Positions 1 to 6,408 of a stretch of 12,660 bases of DNA are shown here, piece by piece. Position 1 is the first letter of the stretch. The number at the start of each line of letters is the position of its first letter. The stretch comes from Deltaproteobacteria bacterium. GTDB taxonomy: Bacteria; Desulfobacterota; Desulfobacteria; Desulfobacterales; JAFDHS01. A program made the translations under genes and the position numbers. The stretch is taken from NCBI GenBank assembly GCA_019308655.1, contig JAFDHS010000014.1, positions 1 to 12,660 of the forward strand, written 5' to 3'. The notes beneath the pieces were generated by a model, which was not told where the DNA came from, searched no databases, and saw only the letters and a list, made by a program, of their open reading frames with translations.

Positions 1-1377
1 AAGGGTATCCTCTTTGCAGACGCATTCCACAAAAATAAAATCAGCGTCCAAAGACATGGCCAAACGACCGACTTCATCCCGCCATTTGCGGCGTGAAAAG
101 GTCGCATCGAGAATCACCGAGTCTCTTTGCCCGAGTATTTTCCCGGCAAGGGCCGACAAACGTGTATAGACGGTATCACGTATTTCACTACGGTAGATTC
201 CCTGGCCGAAGGAAACAACCTCTTGATGAGAATCGGGTTGCATCTCTTTTCGAACACGATCAGATTGAAATAAAGAAATCGATAATTTTTTTGCAACCAT
301 TTCTGCAAGAGAGGATTTACCCGTCGCAGGCAATCCGCAAAAAATCCATAAGGTAGGCCGACTTAATTGGATTGCATATCTGTAAGCCTGATCCATATAA
401 CGCCTTGCATCGTCTCTGAAGATCCGTTTTTCATCATTTTCCAGTTCCTGAAAACGAATCCAGGAAACCTTTGCTCTAACCATGGCTCTATAGGCGGCAT
501 AAAAATCAAGCAAAGCGTAAAGTTCGGGATCATTGGCTGCTGCCACATATGCTTCTAAAAAAATCCTGCTCAGATTGGCAAAACCCATATGTTCCATATC
601 CATGTGGAGAAAAGCCAGATCTGCTGCTACATCACCGTATCGGAAGCGTTCGTTGAATTCTATGCAATCGATAATTTGAATGCCGCGATAAAAATAAACA
701 TGCTCCGTACGCAAATCTCCGTGACCATCACGAATTTTCCCTGTTTCCACACGGCGCTCGAAAAGATCGCTGTGTTGTTCAAGAAATGAACGACCGGCAT
801 TACAGATGAATTGAAATTTTTCACGATCCGGAACATCTCCGGCAAATGGTTTGAGCTGACGAAAGTTCTCCTCCATGTTAAAAGAAATTATATCTCGCCG
901 TCCATAATGATCGATCTCGGAATTTCGGTTGCTCTCTTCATAAAAAGCAGCCAGGGTTTTTCCTAGTTTTTTCATATGTGCCGGCCGAATTTTATCTTTT
1001 TTCAGAAGCGCCTTGAGGCTGGTGCTGTCCGGCAATTGTCTCATTTTAACGGCATATTCAACCACCTCTGCATTCTTCACAAGAGAAAACCGGCCATCAT
1101 CGCTTTTGTAAATTCTGATCACTTCCTGGTAGATGTTTCGGCTGAATCTTCGGTTCAGGGAAACTTCAAGCTTACAGAAACGGTACCGGTCCTCCAGACT
1201 ACGAAAGTCAAGAAAACCTAAGTCAAAGGGTTTTTTGAGTTTATAAACCCATTTTCCGGTCAAAAATACGGAGGAAATGTGAGTGTCGCGGCGTTCTATA
1301 CAAGATACCGGATGAGGATAAAAATCAGGGTCGGCCATGGCATGACAAACAGCTTCAAACTGTTGCAATACGTTCAT
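1..1377 (-). CDS. Aminoglycoside-phosphotransferase-like / P-loop kinase fusion protein, C-terminus cut by window edge
   Basis: My own minus-strand translation gives 459 uninterrupted codons running off the left edge, so the C-terminus is missing. The N-terminal half is a kinase-like phosphotransferase domain. It has a lysine-rich strand (VYKLKKP, residues 44-50), a catalytic-loop-like HGDLRTEHV starting at H219, and a metal-site-like DCIEFN at 237-242, the form typical of COG2187 proteins. The second half is a P-loop NTPase of the COG0645 kind, with Walker A GLPATGKS (348-355) and VILDATFSRR (421-430). The fusion is a known family, often labelled bifunctional aminoglycoside phosphotransferase/ATP-binding protein. 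Its true substrate is unknown and drug resistance should not be assumed. The ATG at 1377 follows AGAGGA at good spacing, 29 bases after the stop of the SH3 gene, which suggests co-transcription. The family call is secure; the function is not. Confidence 0.88.
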   Translation of the reverse strand, partial: MNVLQQFEAVCHAMADPDFYPHPVSCIERRDTHISSVFLTGKWVYKLKKPFDLGFLDFRSLEDRYRFCKLEVSLNRRFSRNIYQEVIRIYKSDDGRFSLVKNAEVVEYAVKMRQLPDSTSLKALLKKDKIRPAHMKKLGKTLAAFYEESNRNSEIDHYGRRDIISFNMEENFRQLKPFAGDVPDREKFQFICNAGRSFLEQHSDLFERRVETGKIRDGHGDLRTEHVYFYRGIQIIDCIEFNERFRYGDVAADLAFLHMDMEHMGFANLSRIFLEAYVAAANDPELYALLDFYAAYRAMVRAKVSWIRFQELENDEKRIFRDDARRYMDQAYRYAIQLSRPTLWIFCGLPATGKSSLAEMVAKKLSISLFQSDRVRKEMQPDSHQEVVSFGQGIYRSEIRDTVYTRLSALAGKILGQRDSVILDATFSRRKWRDEVGRLAMSLDADFIFVECVCKEDTL

Positions 1378-1406
1378 CTGATCCTCTGATTTTATTAAAA
1401 AATAAC

Positions 1407-1892
1407 TTACCAAACCAAAGACTTGTGTATCCAGCCTTTATCACCATCAGCATGCTGGATATTTAACCAGTCTTTTTTACGTTTTATAAGCTTGAACGGA
1501 ATTCCGTTTTCAGCAATGAATACAACGTTAAACTTCGTGCCCGGGCCTGATCTGATATTGCATTTTTCTTTTTTTGTAATAACGGCTGGAATATTATGAA
1601 CGAGGGGTTGATAAATCCACCCTTGATCTCCTTCAAAATCAATGAATTTATACCATTCCCCGGATTTTTTAATGATTGAGACCGGGTAATATTTTTCGAC
1701 TTTCCAGGCAATTTCATATTTTGTTCCAGGCCCTGAACGGACGTTGGCCTCAGGAACTGAAACAGCAAGGCGCCGGGCCGAGGCAACACCTGAAAAAATC
1801 AATAAAAAAAGTATGATAATAAAATACTTTTTAATTTGACAGGAATCATTACTCAAGAAATTCTTTTTGTGTATGTTAAAACTATTTAGCAT
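1407..1892 (-). CDS. Secreted protein with two bacterial SH3 domains
   Basis: A 161-residue protein with an export signal and two tandem SH3b repeats. Residues 20-39 have a basic start, a hydrophobic core (FIIILFLLIF) and a cleavage-site-like ASA before residue 40. The repeats carry the family hallmark twice, as NVRSGPGTKYE (50-60) and NIRSGPGTKFN (112-122), and each ends in a GWI motif (91-93 and 153-155). Bacterial SH3 domains of this type usually bind peptidoglycan or act as periplasmic scaffolds. No catalytic domain is present, so it is probably a periplasmic binding or accessory protein; that role is inferred. The ATG at 1892 has GGGAG eight bases upstream, and an ATG eight bases further out meets a stop after four codons. 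It lies 49 bases after the methyltransferase stop and 29 bases before the phosphotransferase/kinase gene, consistent with one operon. Confidence 0.87.
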   Translation of the reverse strand: MLNSFNIHKKNFLSNDSCQIKKYFIIILFLLIFSGVASARRLAVSVPEANVRSGPGTKYEIAWKVEKYYPVSIIKKSGEWYKFIDFEGDQGWIYQPLVHNIPAVITKKEKCNIRSGPGTKFNVVFIAENGIPFKLIKRKKDWLNIQHADGDKGWIHKSLVW

Positions 1893-1941
1893 AAATCCAT
1901 CTCCCTGAATGCTCGAAAGTCATCTTATCTAATCCCCGTTC

Positions 1942-2658
1942 CTAAGCATTTTTTATAAACACAAGGCCTGCCCAACTTTTCTCGCATTCTTTCCATTTAC
2001 ATTCAAAGTGTTTTTCCGTATATATATCTAAAAGTTCCGGAACTTCCTCTTCTTTGATTCCGGAAACGACAACTCCGCCGGCAGGTTCGGTTATTTCTGC
2101 AATTTTGGAGTATATCCTTTTTATTGTAGGATATCTCAAATTAGCAGTTACAAGGGTAAACCGCTCATCGATATTATCGATCATGCGGTCACAAATTTCA
2201 ATCTTGTCATCAAGCCGGTTGATTTTTACATTCTCTTTCGCTTCACTTCTTGCACAAGGATCTATATCCGTTCCTATAGCTTTTTTAATCCCCAAGCGAG
2301 CCGCTGTTATTGCAAGAATGCCGGAACCTGTTCCAATATCGAGTGCACAGGTCTTTTTTTTACTCCTTAAAAAATCGATCTCTTTCAGAGCGTATTCCAT
2401 TCCTCTGACAGCCAAACGGGTTGTCGGATGTTCACCCGTTCCAAAGGATGCGCCATGAAGCAATTCTATTTCAACATCTTCGGACATCGGCTTATAAAAA
2501 ATTCCGGGTGGTTTCACGACAATGTGCTTTGAAATGCGAACCGGTTTATTGAAGGAAATTTCTATAAAAGAACATCCATAATTATACGTATAGGTAAGTT
2601 CGCCTGCTGAAACCAAAGCCTTTACCGCCGGTTTTATCTTTTTTTTTTCGATCATCAA
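1942..2658 (-). CDS. PrmA-like (ribosomal protein L11 methyltransferase family) SAM-dependent methyltransferase
   Basis: A 238-residue class I methyltransferase when read from the TTG at 2658. Numbering from that codon, it has the PrmA hallmark FGTGEHPTT (72-80), the SAM-binding loop DIGTGSG (107-113), the acidic TDID (130-133) and an ESG-like C-terminal strand ending in WAGLVF. The ANIL motif that follows strand 4 in PrmA reads ANLRY here. The usual PrmA N-terminal substrate-recognition domain is absent; in its place is a short helix-turn-helix-like segment with a YTYNYG wing. The reading frame stays open upstream to a TGA at 2766-2764 and this extra stretch completes the helical domain, so the TTG start probably truncates the protein (see findings). 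The gene sits between a small hypothetical gene and the SH3 gene. The methyltransferase call is firm, but L11 as the substrate is only a family assumption. Confidence 0.82.
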   Translation of the reverse strand: MMIEKKKIKPAVKALVSAGELTYTYNYGCSFIEISFNKPVRISKHIVVKPPGIFYKPMSEDVEIELLHGASFGTGEHPTTRLAVRGMEYALKEIDFLRSKKKTCALDIGTGSGILAITAARLGIKKAIGTDIDPCARSEAKENVKINRLDDKIEICDRMIDNIDERFTLVTANLRYPTIKRIYSKIAEITEPAGGVVVSGIKEEEVPELLDIYTEKHFECKWKECEKSWAGLVFIKNA

Positions 2659-2765
2659 GGTTTCCGAAATATGCGATTTTAAGGCCGGCAGGGTAAACTT
2701 TTTTCGGGATTCGGCTATGGCTTCAACAATCTTTTTTTTGGTTATTTCAATATCTATCGGTACTC

Positions 2766-2773
2766 ACTCCTTT
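2766..2773 (-). promoter_or_regulatory. Strong Shine-Dalgarno sequence for the PrmA-like gene, lacking a canonical start codon nearby
   Basis: The minus strand reads AAAGGAGT here. In the methyltransferase frame the next codons are TGA, GTA, CCG, ATA (2757-2755), GAT, ATT (2751-2749). There is no ATG, GTG or TTG before the TTG at 2658, about 105 bases away. The one GTG touching the motif (2767-2765) is in another frame and stops after six codons. Translation may begin at ATA or ATT, or a base may be missing in this sequence. Confidence 0.55.
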
Positions 2774-2807
2774 AGTCGCAGTTGTATGGATTTTTATTTG
2801 CCGTCCA

Positions 2808-3161
2808 TTAAACCTCTTCATACCCTTCCCTTCTCAGCAAATCTTTGTACCAGCAGGCAAAATCAAACATCCCCCGACAGTGTTCATCATTGTTGATGAT
2901 TCCAAAACACATATCAAACGCACCTTTTCCATAGACACTGCTATATTCATCCATCTTTCGGCTCTGTAAAAACTCTCTTATCAGCATCTGGCTGGTACGG
3001 TTTGTTTTGTCTTTGCGGATATCGATAGGGTGTTTAGGCTCTTCAAAAGGGTCCCATTTGTCATATCCTTTTTTCAGGATATATTTTTGTCCTCTTGATC
3101 CCATGCTGTCAAAAATAGCCCTTTTCTTTTGTTCCATTTCTTCTTCGGAAAAATTATCCAT
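2808..3161 (-). CDS. Small conserved-looking hypothetical protein, about 117 aa
   Basis: I do not recognise a named family. From the ATG at 3161 it is 117 residues, soluble and highly charged, with an acidic start (MDNFSEEEMEQ), a basic middle (KGYDKWDPFEEPKHPID), the segment TNRTSQMLIREFLQ and an aromatic, cysteine-containing end. It has no signal peptide or membrane segment. The start at 3161 is preferred over an upstream in-frame codon at 3185 because AAGGA lies seven bases before it. The ATG also overlaps the last eight bases of the YkgJ-type gene (ATGGATAA), a classic translational-coupling arrangement. That coupling suggests it is made together with the cysteine-cluster protein and may work with it. 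It cannot be assigned a function from sequence alone. Confidence 0.75.
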   Translation of the reverse strand: MDNFSEEEMEQKKRAIFDSMGSRGQKYILKKGYDKWDPFEEPKHPIDIRKDKTNRTSQMLIREFLQSRKMDEYSSVYGKGAFDMCFGIINNDEHCRGMFDFACWYKDLLRREGYEEV

Positions 3162-3843
3162 CAGATTTTCCTTCTTTTGAATCACTTTTTTGTTTGTCTA
3201 TAAGCCCAAGACACTCTTCATCATAGTTTGTAATCATCGCCATGGATACCGGCACAAGCATGTCTCCCATTTTCACATGGTCGCTTTTTATTTCTTTTAC
3301 AAATTCATTGGACAAAGCATAAAGGTGTTTATAGATGGTATCGATATTGACCGTCGGATACTTATTACCCTCCACAAAACCGGACTTCCCACAGGTATGG
3401 CCTCTTCCAGCTATGGATGTCGGTATCCCGTATATTCTACACGTCATCGGCCGGAATTCATAAAGATCACACCCGTCCTCCTCGTTTAAAAGCGGGCATC
3501 TGACACGCTCCAGAGCCATTTCCGACAGTATTTCATTTTCATCAACCCCTTTCCGGGAATCTTGATGTGCTTTTCTTTTAATTTTATATATCTTTCGATC
3601 AGCGTTGCCGGCTTTTTCAAGAAGACGCTCTTTTTCCTCTCCTTTAAATTTTTTATTAAAGTGATAATTTAAATATATCGCTTCTATCAGTGTAATATCA
3701 AACAAAGCGTTACAGCAGTCGCAGCAGCCGATCTTGCACTTTACAAGGTCCGGGTACTCTTTTTTAACACGCTCAAAAACACCTTCGGCCATCGTTACAA
3801 GTGCCTCGTATTTATTGAAAAAAGGCGTAAAGTCTATATTCAT
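3154..3843 (-). CDS. YkgJ-family cysteine-cluster (CxxxCxxCC-type) protein
   Basis: A 229-residue protein of the YkgJ / PF03692 zinc- or iron-binding type. The N-terminal cluster CKIGCCDCC spans residues 36-44. A second cysteine set follows in CPLLNEEDGCDLYEFRPMTC (116-135), the family's C-P-x-L...G-C-x-x-Y-x-x-R-P-x-x-C-R signature, with a further C151. The stretch between is a charged helical insert. These proteins are presumed to bind a metal through the cysteines, and for most members the biochemical role is unknown. The ATG at 3843 has AAAGGA eight bases upstream. The stop overlaps the start of the next gene by eight bases. It opens the left-hand gene group, 193 bases after mnmE. The family call is strong. 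Confidence 0.9.
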   Translation of the reverse strand: MNIDFTPFFNKYEALVTMAEGVFERVKKEYPDLVKCKIGCCDCCNALFDITLIEAIYLNYHFNKKFKGEEKERLLEKAGNADRKIYKIKRKAHQDSRKGVDENEILSEMALERVRCPLLNEEDGCDLYEFRPMTCRIYGIPTSIAGRGHTCGKSGFVEGNKYPTVNIDTIYKHLYALSNEFVKEIKSDHVKMGDMLVPVSMAMITNYDEECLGLIDKQKSDSKEGKSDG

Positions 3844-3893
3844 ATTTTATATCCTTTTATTATAATTGATAAAACACCTATCTAAAAAATGCA

Positions 3894-3923
3894 GAAAAAA
3901 TAAATCCCCGACTTTATAGCCGG
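3894..3923 (-). terminator. Weak candidate rho-independent terminator after mnmE
   Basis: On the minus strand CCGGC-TATAAA-GTCGG can form a five-pair stem with one G-T wobble, followed by GGATTTATTTTTT. The stem is short and the T-run starts several bases late, so this is a modest candidate. It fits the 193-base gap between mnmE and the YkgJ-type gene. I saw no convincing sigma-70 promoter for the downstream gene; a TATAAT at 3864-3859 is too close to the ribosome binding site to serve it. Confidence 0.3.
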
Positions 3924-4036
3924 CTACTCATTTTCACAAACAAAATGACATTTTTATCTGAACAATTCAAGAGCATTTCCGTATCCCCTATTACCTCGCC
4001 GATCCCATAGATTCGGATTTTTTTGATATCAATACA

Positions 4037-5452
4037 TTACTTACCGATACAAAAGTTGCTGAAAATATTATCCAGAACATCCGGTTTTGTAGTAATGCCG
4101 GTAACTTCACCCAAAAAATTAATTATACTTTGGATATCAATAGATATCAATTCATAATGCCTGCCGCTTCGGAGACCTTCCATTGCTGAGGAAGCAGTCT
4201 TTAAACTTTGCTCCAAAGCTTTTTTATGTCTCAAATTCGGAACAATACTGCTCCGGTTTTCAGGCATATCCTTAACGTAACTATCTGTAATCATGCCCTT
4301 TAGATCTTCAATCCCCTTATTATAACGTGCTGAAATATTGACTCTCGGAATATCTTCCCATTCTTTGGGAAGATCCAATCGGGGGTCAGAGTCAAGCAAA
4401 TCCGTTTTATTTAAAACAATTATAAGTCTTTTATGTTTTATTTTGTCGAATACTATCCGCTTTTCATGTTTGATTTTGGAAGCGGCGTCAACCATAAAAA
4501 GAACCAGGTCCGAATTTTCAATATTTTCCTGTGCTTTTTTTATTCCTATAATCTCCACAGGGTCAGATGTATCGTGAAACCCTGCCGTATCCGTAATAAC
4601 AATTGGAAACCCCCTTAAGTTGAAAGTATCCTCAATCAAATCGCGTGTCGTTCCGGGAATAGAGGTTACAATTGAACGGTCTTTGTTGACCAAAAGGTTC
4701 ATAAGAGTGGATTTTCCAACATTGGGAGGTCCGACAATAACCAGCTTTAAACCGTCTCTTAAAAAATGAGCATTTTCATATTGTTCGATAAGCGCTTTTA
4801 ACGGTAAGACAACATGCTTTTGGATATTATCAAGTGCAAGTTCATTATTAACGGCATCCCCAACCTCATCCGGAAAATCTATGGCCGCTTCAATTTCTGC
4901 AAGGATATGGAGTAACTGTTCTATCATATCTTCAATCTGACTTTTCAAGCCCCCCTTTATCTGTGATGCCGCAATATCCATAGAAGTTAATGTTCTTGCA
5001 TTAATAATATCAATAACGGCTTCCGCCTGGGTCAAATCGATACGGCCGTTGATAAAGGCGCGTTTGGTAAATTCACCCGGTTCCGCAAGTCTCGCCCCTT
5101 TTTCAATCACCAGATTCAGAATACCCTTTAATACAAAAGCACCCCCATGTGCATGAATTTCAACAACATCCTCACGGGTATACGAAAAGGGGGCTTTCAT
5201 AACCGCCAGCAGAACCTCATCCAGTATACGACCGTTTGAGGAGTCGACTATATTTCCATAAGAAAGCTGGTGGGATTTTAACGAAGAAACAACAACGGAA
5301 TCGGATAAGTGTACGGGTTTGTCTGATTTTGCGTCTATCTTGAAAAAGATTGATTCAGCTATGGATAAAGCATCAGGGCCGGAAATCTTGATAATACCGA
5401 TACCACCACCACCCATTGGAGTTGCAATGGCAGCGATTGTAGAATTGTCCAT
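4037..5452 (-). CDS. mnmE: tRNA uridine-5-carboxymethylaminomethyl(34) synthesis GTPase MnmE
   Basis: A complete 471-residue MnmE (TrmE), close to the usual family length. With MnmG it installs the carboxymethylaminomethyl group on the wobble uridine of certain tRNAs, in the cytoplasm. The N-terminal formyl-THF-binding/dimerisation domain starts DNSTIAAIATPMGGGGIGII and has EIHAHGG (98-104) and RLAEPGEFTKRAFINGRIDL (121-140). The G domain has P-loop GPPNVGKS (241-248), switch motif GTTRD (267-271), DTAG (288-291) and NKTD (348-351). The C-terminus ends in the conserved FCIGK (467-471), whose cysteine is essential in the family. The ATG at 5452 is the only in-frame start, since a TAG precedes it by four codons, yet it has no clear Shine-Dalgarno. 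MnmG is not in the window. It sits downstream of jag across a 149-base gap that holds a terminator-like structure. Confidence 0.98.
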   Translation of the reverse strand: MDNSTIAAIATPMGGGGIGIIKISGPDALSIAESIFFKIDAKSDKPVHLSDSVVVSSLKSHQLSYGNIVDSSNGRILDEVLLAVMKAPFSYTREDVVEIHAHGGAFVLKGILNLVIEKGARLAEPGEFTKRAFINGRIDLTQAEAVIDIINARTLTSMDIAASQIKGGLKSQIEDMIEQLLHILAEIEAAIDFPDEVGDAVNNELALDNIQKHVVLPLKALIEQYENAHFLRDGLKLVIVGPPNVGKSTLMNLLVNKDRSIVTSIPGTTRDLIEDTFNLRGFPIVITDTAGFHDTSDPVEIIGIKKAQENIENSDLVLFMVDAASKIKHEKRIVFDKIKHKRLIIVLNKTDLLDSDPRLDLPKEWEDIPRVNISARYNKGIEDLKGMITDSYVKDMPENRSSIVPNLRHKKALEQSLKTASSAMEGLRSGRHYELISIDIQSIINFLGEVTGITTKPDVLDNIFSNFCIGK

Positions 5453-5503
5453 TTTATAAATAGTCTATAGTTTTTACATATTGATATATAAGGAATTGAA
5501 AGA

Positions 5504-5565
5504 GAACACGAATGGCAAGGATCTAAAAAATTTTGTATCCCCCTTGATCCTCAGCATCCGTGTTC
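5504..5565. repeat. Imperfect inverted repeat in the jag-mnmE gap
   Basis: The 20-base arms at 5504-5523 and 5546-5565 match as an inverted repeat at 16 of 20 positions (GAACACG...GGATC), with a 22-base spacer. The right arm lies inside the loop of the neighbouring terminator-like hairpin, so the two structures interleave. The GAACACG(A/G)ATG core resembles interspersed intergenic repeats seen in many environmental bacteria; that resemblance is from memory and untested. Confidence 0.6.
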
Positions 5566-5592
5566 CATTCATTTTAAAGGGATACAAAAAAA
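5525..5592 (-). terminator. Terminator-like hairpin after jag
   Basis: On the minus strand TTTTGTATCCC (5589-5579) pairs perfectly over 11 bases with GGGATACAAAA (5541-5531), and six T residues follow at once (5530-5525). The loop is long, at 37 bases, which is unusual for an intrinsic terminator. The placement ten bases after the jag stop and the T-run support a role in ending the rpmH-jag transcript. Confidence 0.45.
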
Positions 5593-5601
5593 TCTTTGGA
5601 A

Positions 5602-6393
5602 TTAATTTGATAAAGAGTTTTTCCCGTTATTATTATTTTTTTTGGGAAAAATAACAAGTTTTCTGTAATATCCCTCACCCATACTCTGAGTTCTTACCTC
5701 CTTGTCATTTTTTAATGACAAGTGTACTATCCTTCTGTCATGGGCATTCATTTGACCGATTGTCGTCGGTTTTCCCGTGTGCTTGGCCTTCTCGGCCAAT
5801 TTGACGGCAAGCCTCTGCAAGCTTGCTTTTTTTGTTTCCAGGTATCCATGAACATCTATTTGCACACGAATTCTCTTATCAATAGACTTTTTGTTAACAA
5901 CCTTGTCCACAATATACTGTATGGCTTCAAGGGTTTGACCTCTCTTACCGATAAGAATGCCGGAATTGCCGCCTTCAATATTGTATAGTATCCTGTCACC
6001 CCGCCGCTTGGCAGAAACCCTTGCATCAGTGGTTATTAAATCGACTATCTTTTGGATGGTATCTTCTCCAACATTCAAAAGTTCTTCAGAAACACCCTTT
6101 TGTTCAGGTTTGTTAAAAGCTTCATCTACAAGCGAAACAGCACATTCATCCTTAAACTCCGGTTTAAAAGAAATATCGTCGCTTGGGGATTTTTTGTTTG
6201 CAATCTCCGTACTCAGCTCAGGCGCGGCAACACGAATTCGTGCTTTTTTAGCTCCAACCAATCCGAAAATTCCGCTGGACCCATGGGATATAACATCATA
6301 TTTAAGTTTATCTTTCGTTAATTGTAATTCTTCACAAGCTTTTTCGATAGCATAATCAACATTCTTGCCTTCAAATTCCAAACAAGGCTTCAT
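5602..6393 (-). CDS. jag: Jag/KhpB RNA-binding protein (Jag-N, KH and R3H domains)
   Basis: A 263-residue protein of the SpoIIIJ-associated Jag (KhpB) family, a cytoplasmic RNA-binding protein almost always encoded next to yidC. Numbering from the chosen ATG, the Jag-N domain covers about residues 1-56, with GIFGLVGAKKARIRV at 41-55. A variable linker follows, then a KH domain with GILIGKRGQTLEAIQ (145-159). The R3H domain has NAHDRRIVH (216-224) and ends GEGYYRKLVIFPKK. The tail is asparagine-rich. The ATG at 6393 is chosen over a TTG two codons upstream because GGAGG lies six bases before it. Only 15 bases separate it from the yidC stop, and its ribosome binding site lies in that gap, so coupling with yidC is likely. 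The family's role in RNA regulation and cell envelope control is known in Gram-positives and less clear here. Confidence 0.95.
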   Translation of the reverse strand: MKPCLEFEGKNVDYAIEKACEELQLTKDKLKYDVISHGSSGIFGLVGAKKARIRVAAPELSTEIANKKSPSDDISFKPEFKDECAVSLVDEAFNKPEQKGVSEELLNVGEDTIQKIVDLITTDARVSAKRRGDRILYNIEGGNSGILIGKRGQTLEAIQYIVDKVVNKKSIDKRIRVQIDVHGYLETKKASLQRLAVKLAEKAKHTGKPTTIGQMNAHDRRIVHLSLKNDKEVRTQSMGEGYYRKLVIFPKKNNNNGKNSLSN

Positions 6394-6408
6394 GTACAAC
6401 CTCCATCA

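Noticed and set aside
2054..2458. Plus-strand 134-codon ORF
   Set aside because: It lies wholly inside the PrmA-like methyltransferase on the opposite strand, which has clear family motifs. It is an antisense shadow.
3859..3864. Perfect TATAAT hexamer upstream of the YkgJ-type gene on the minus strand
   Set aside because: Transcription from it would begin inside or beyond the gene's ribosome binding site, and the -35 region is poor.
3999..4027. Plus-strand hairpin-plus-T-run (CCGA...TCGG then T7) after mnmE
   Set aside because: The T-run is on the strand opposite to all genes and the stem is only four pairs, so it cannot terminate mnmE.
5957..6355. Plus-strand 132-codon ORF
   Set aside because: It is antisense to jag, whose KH and R3H domains are unmistakable; serine-rich composition is typical of a shadow frame.
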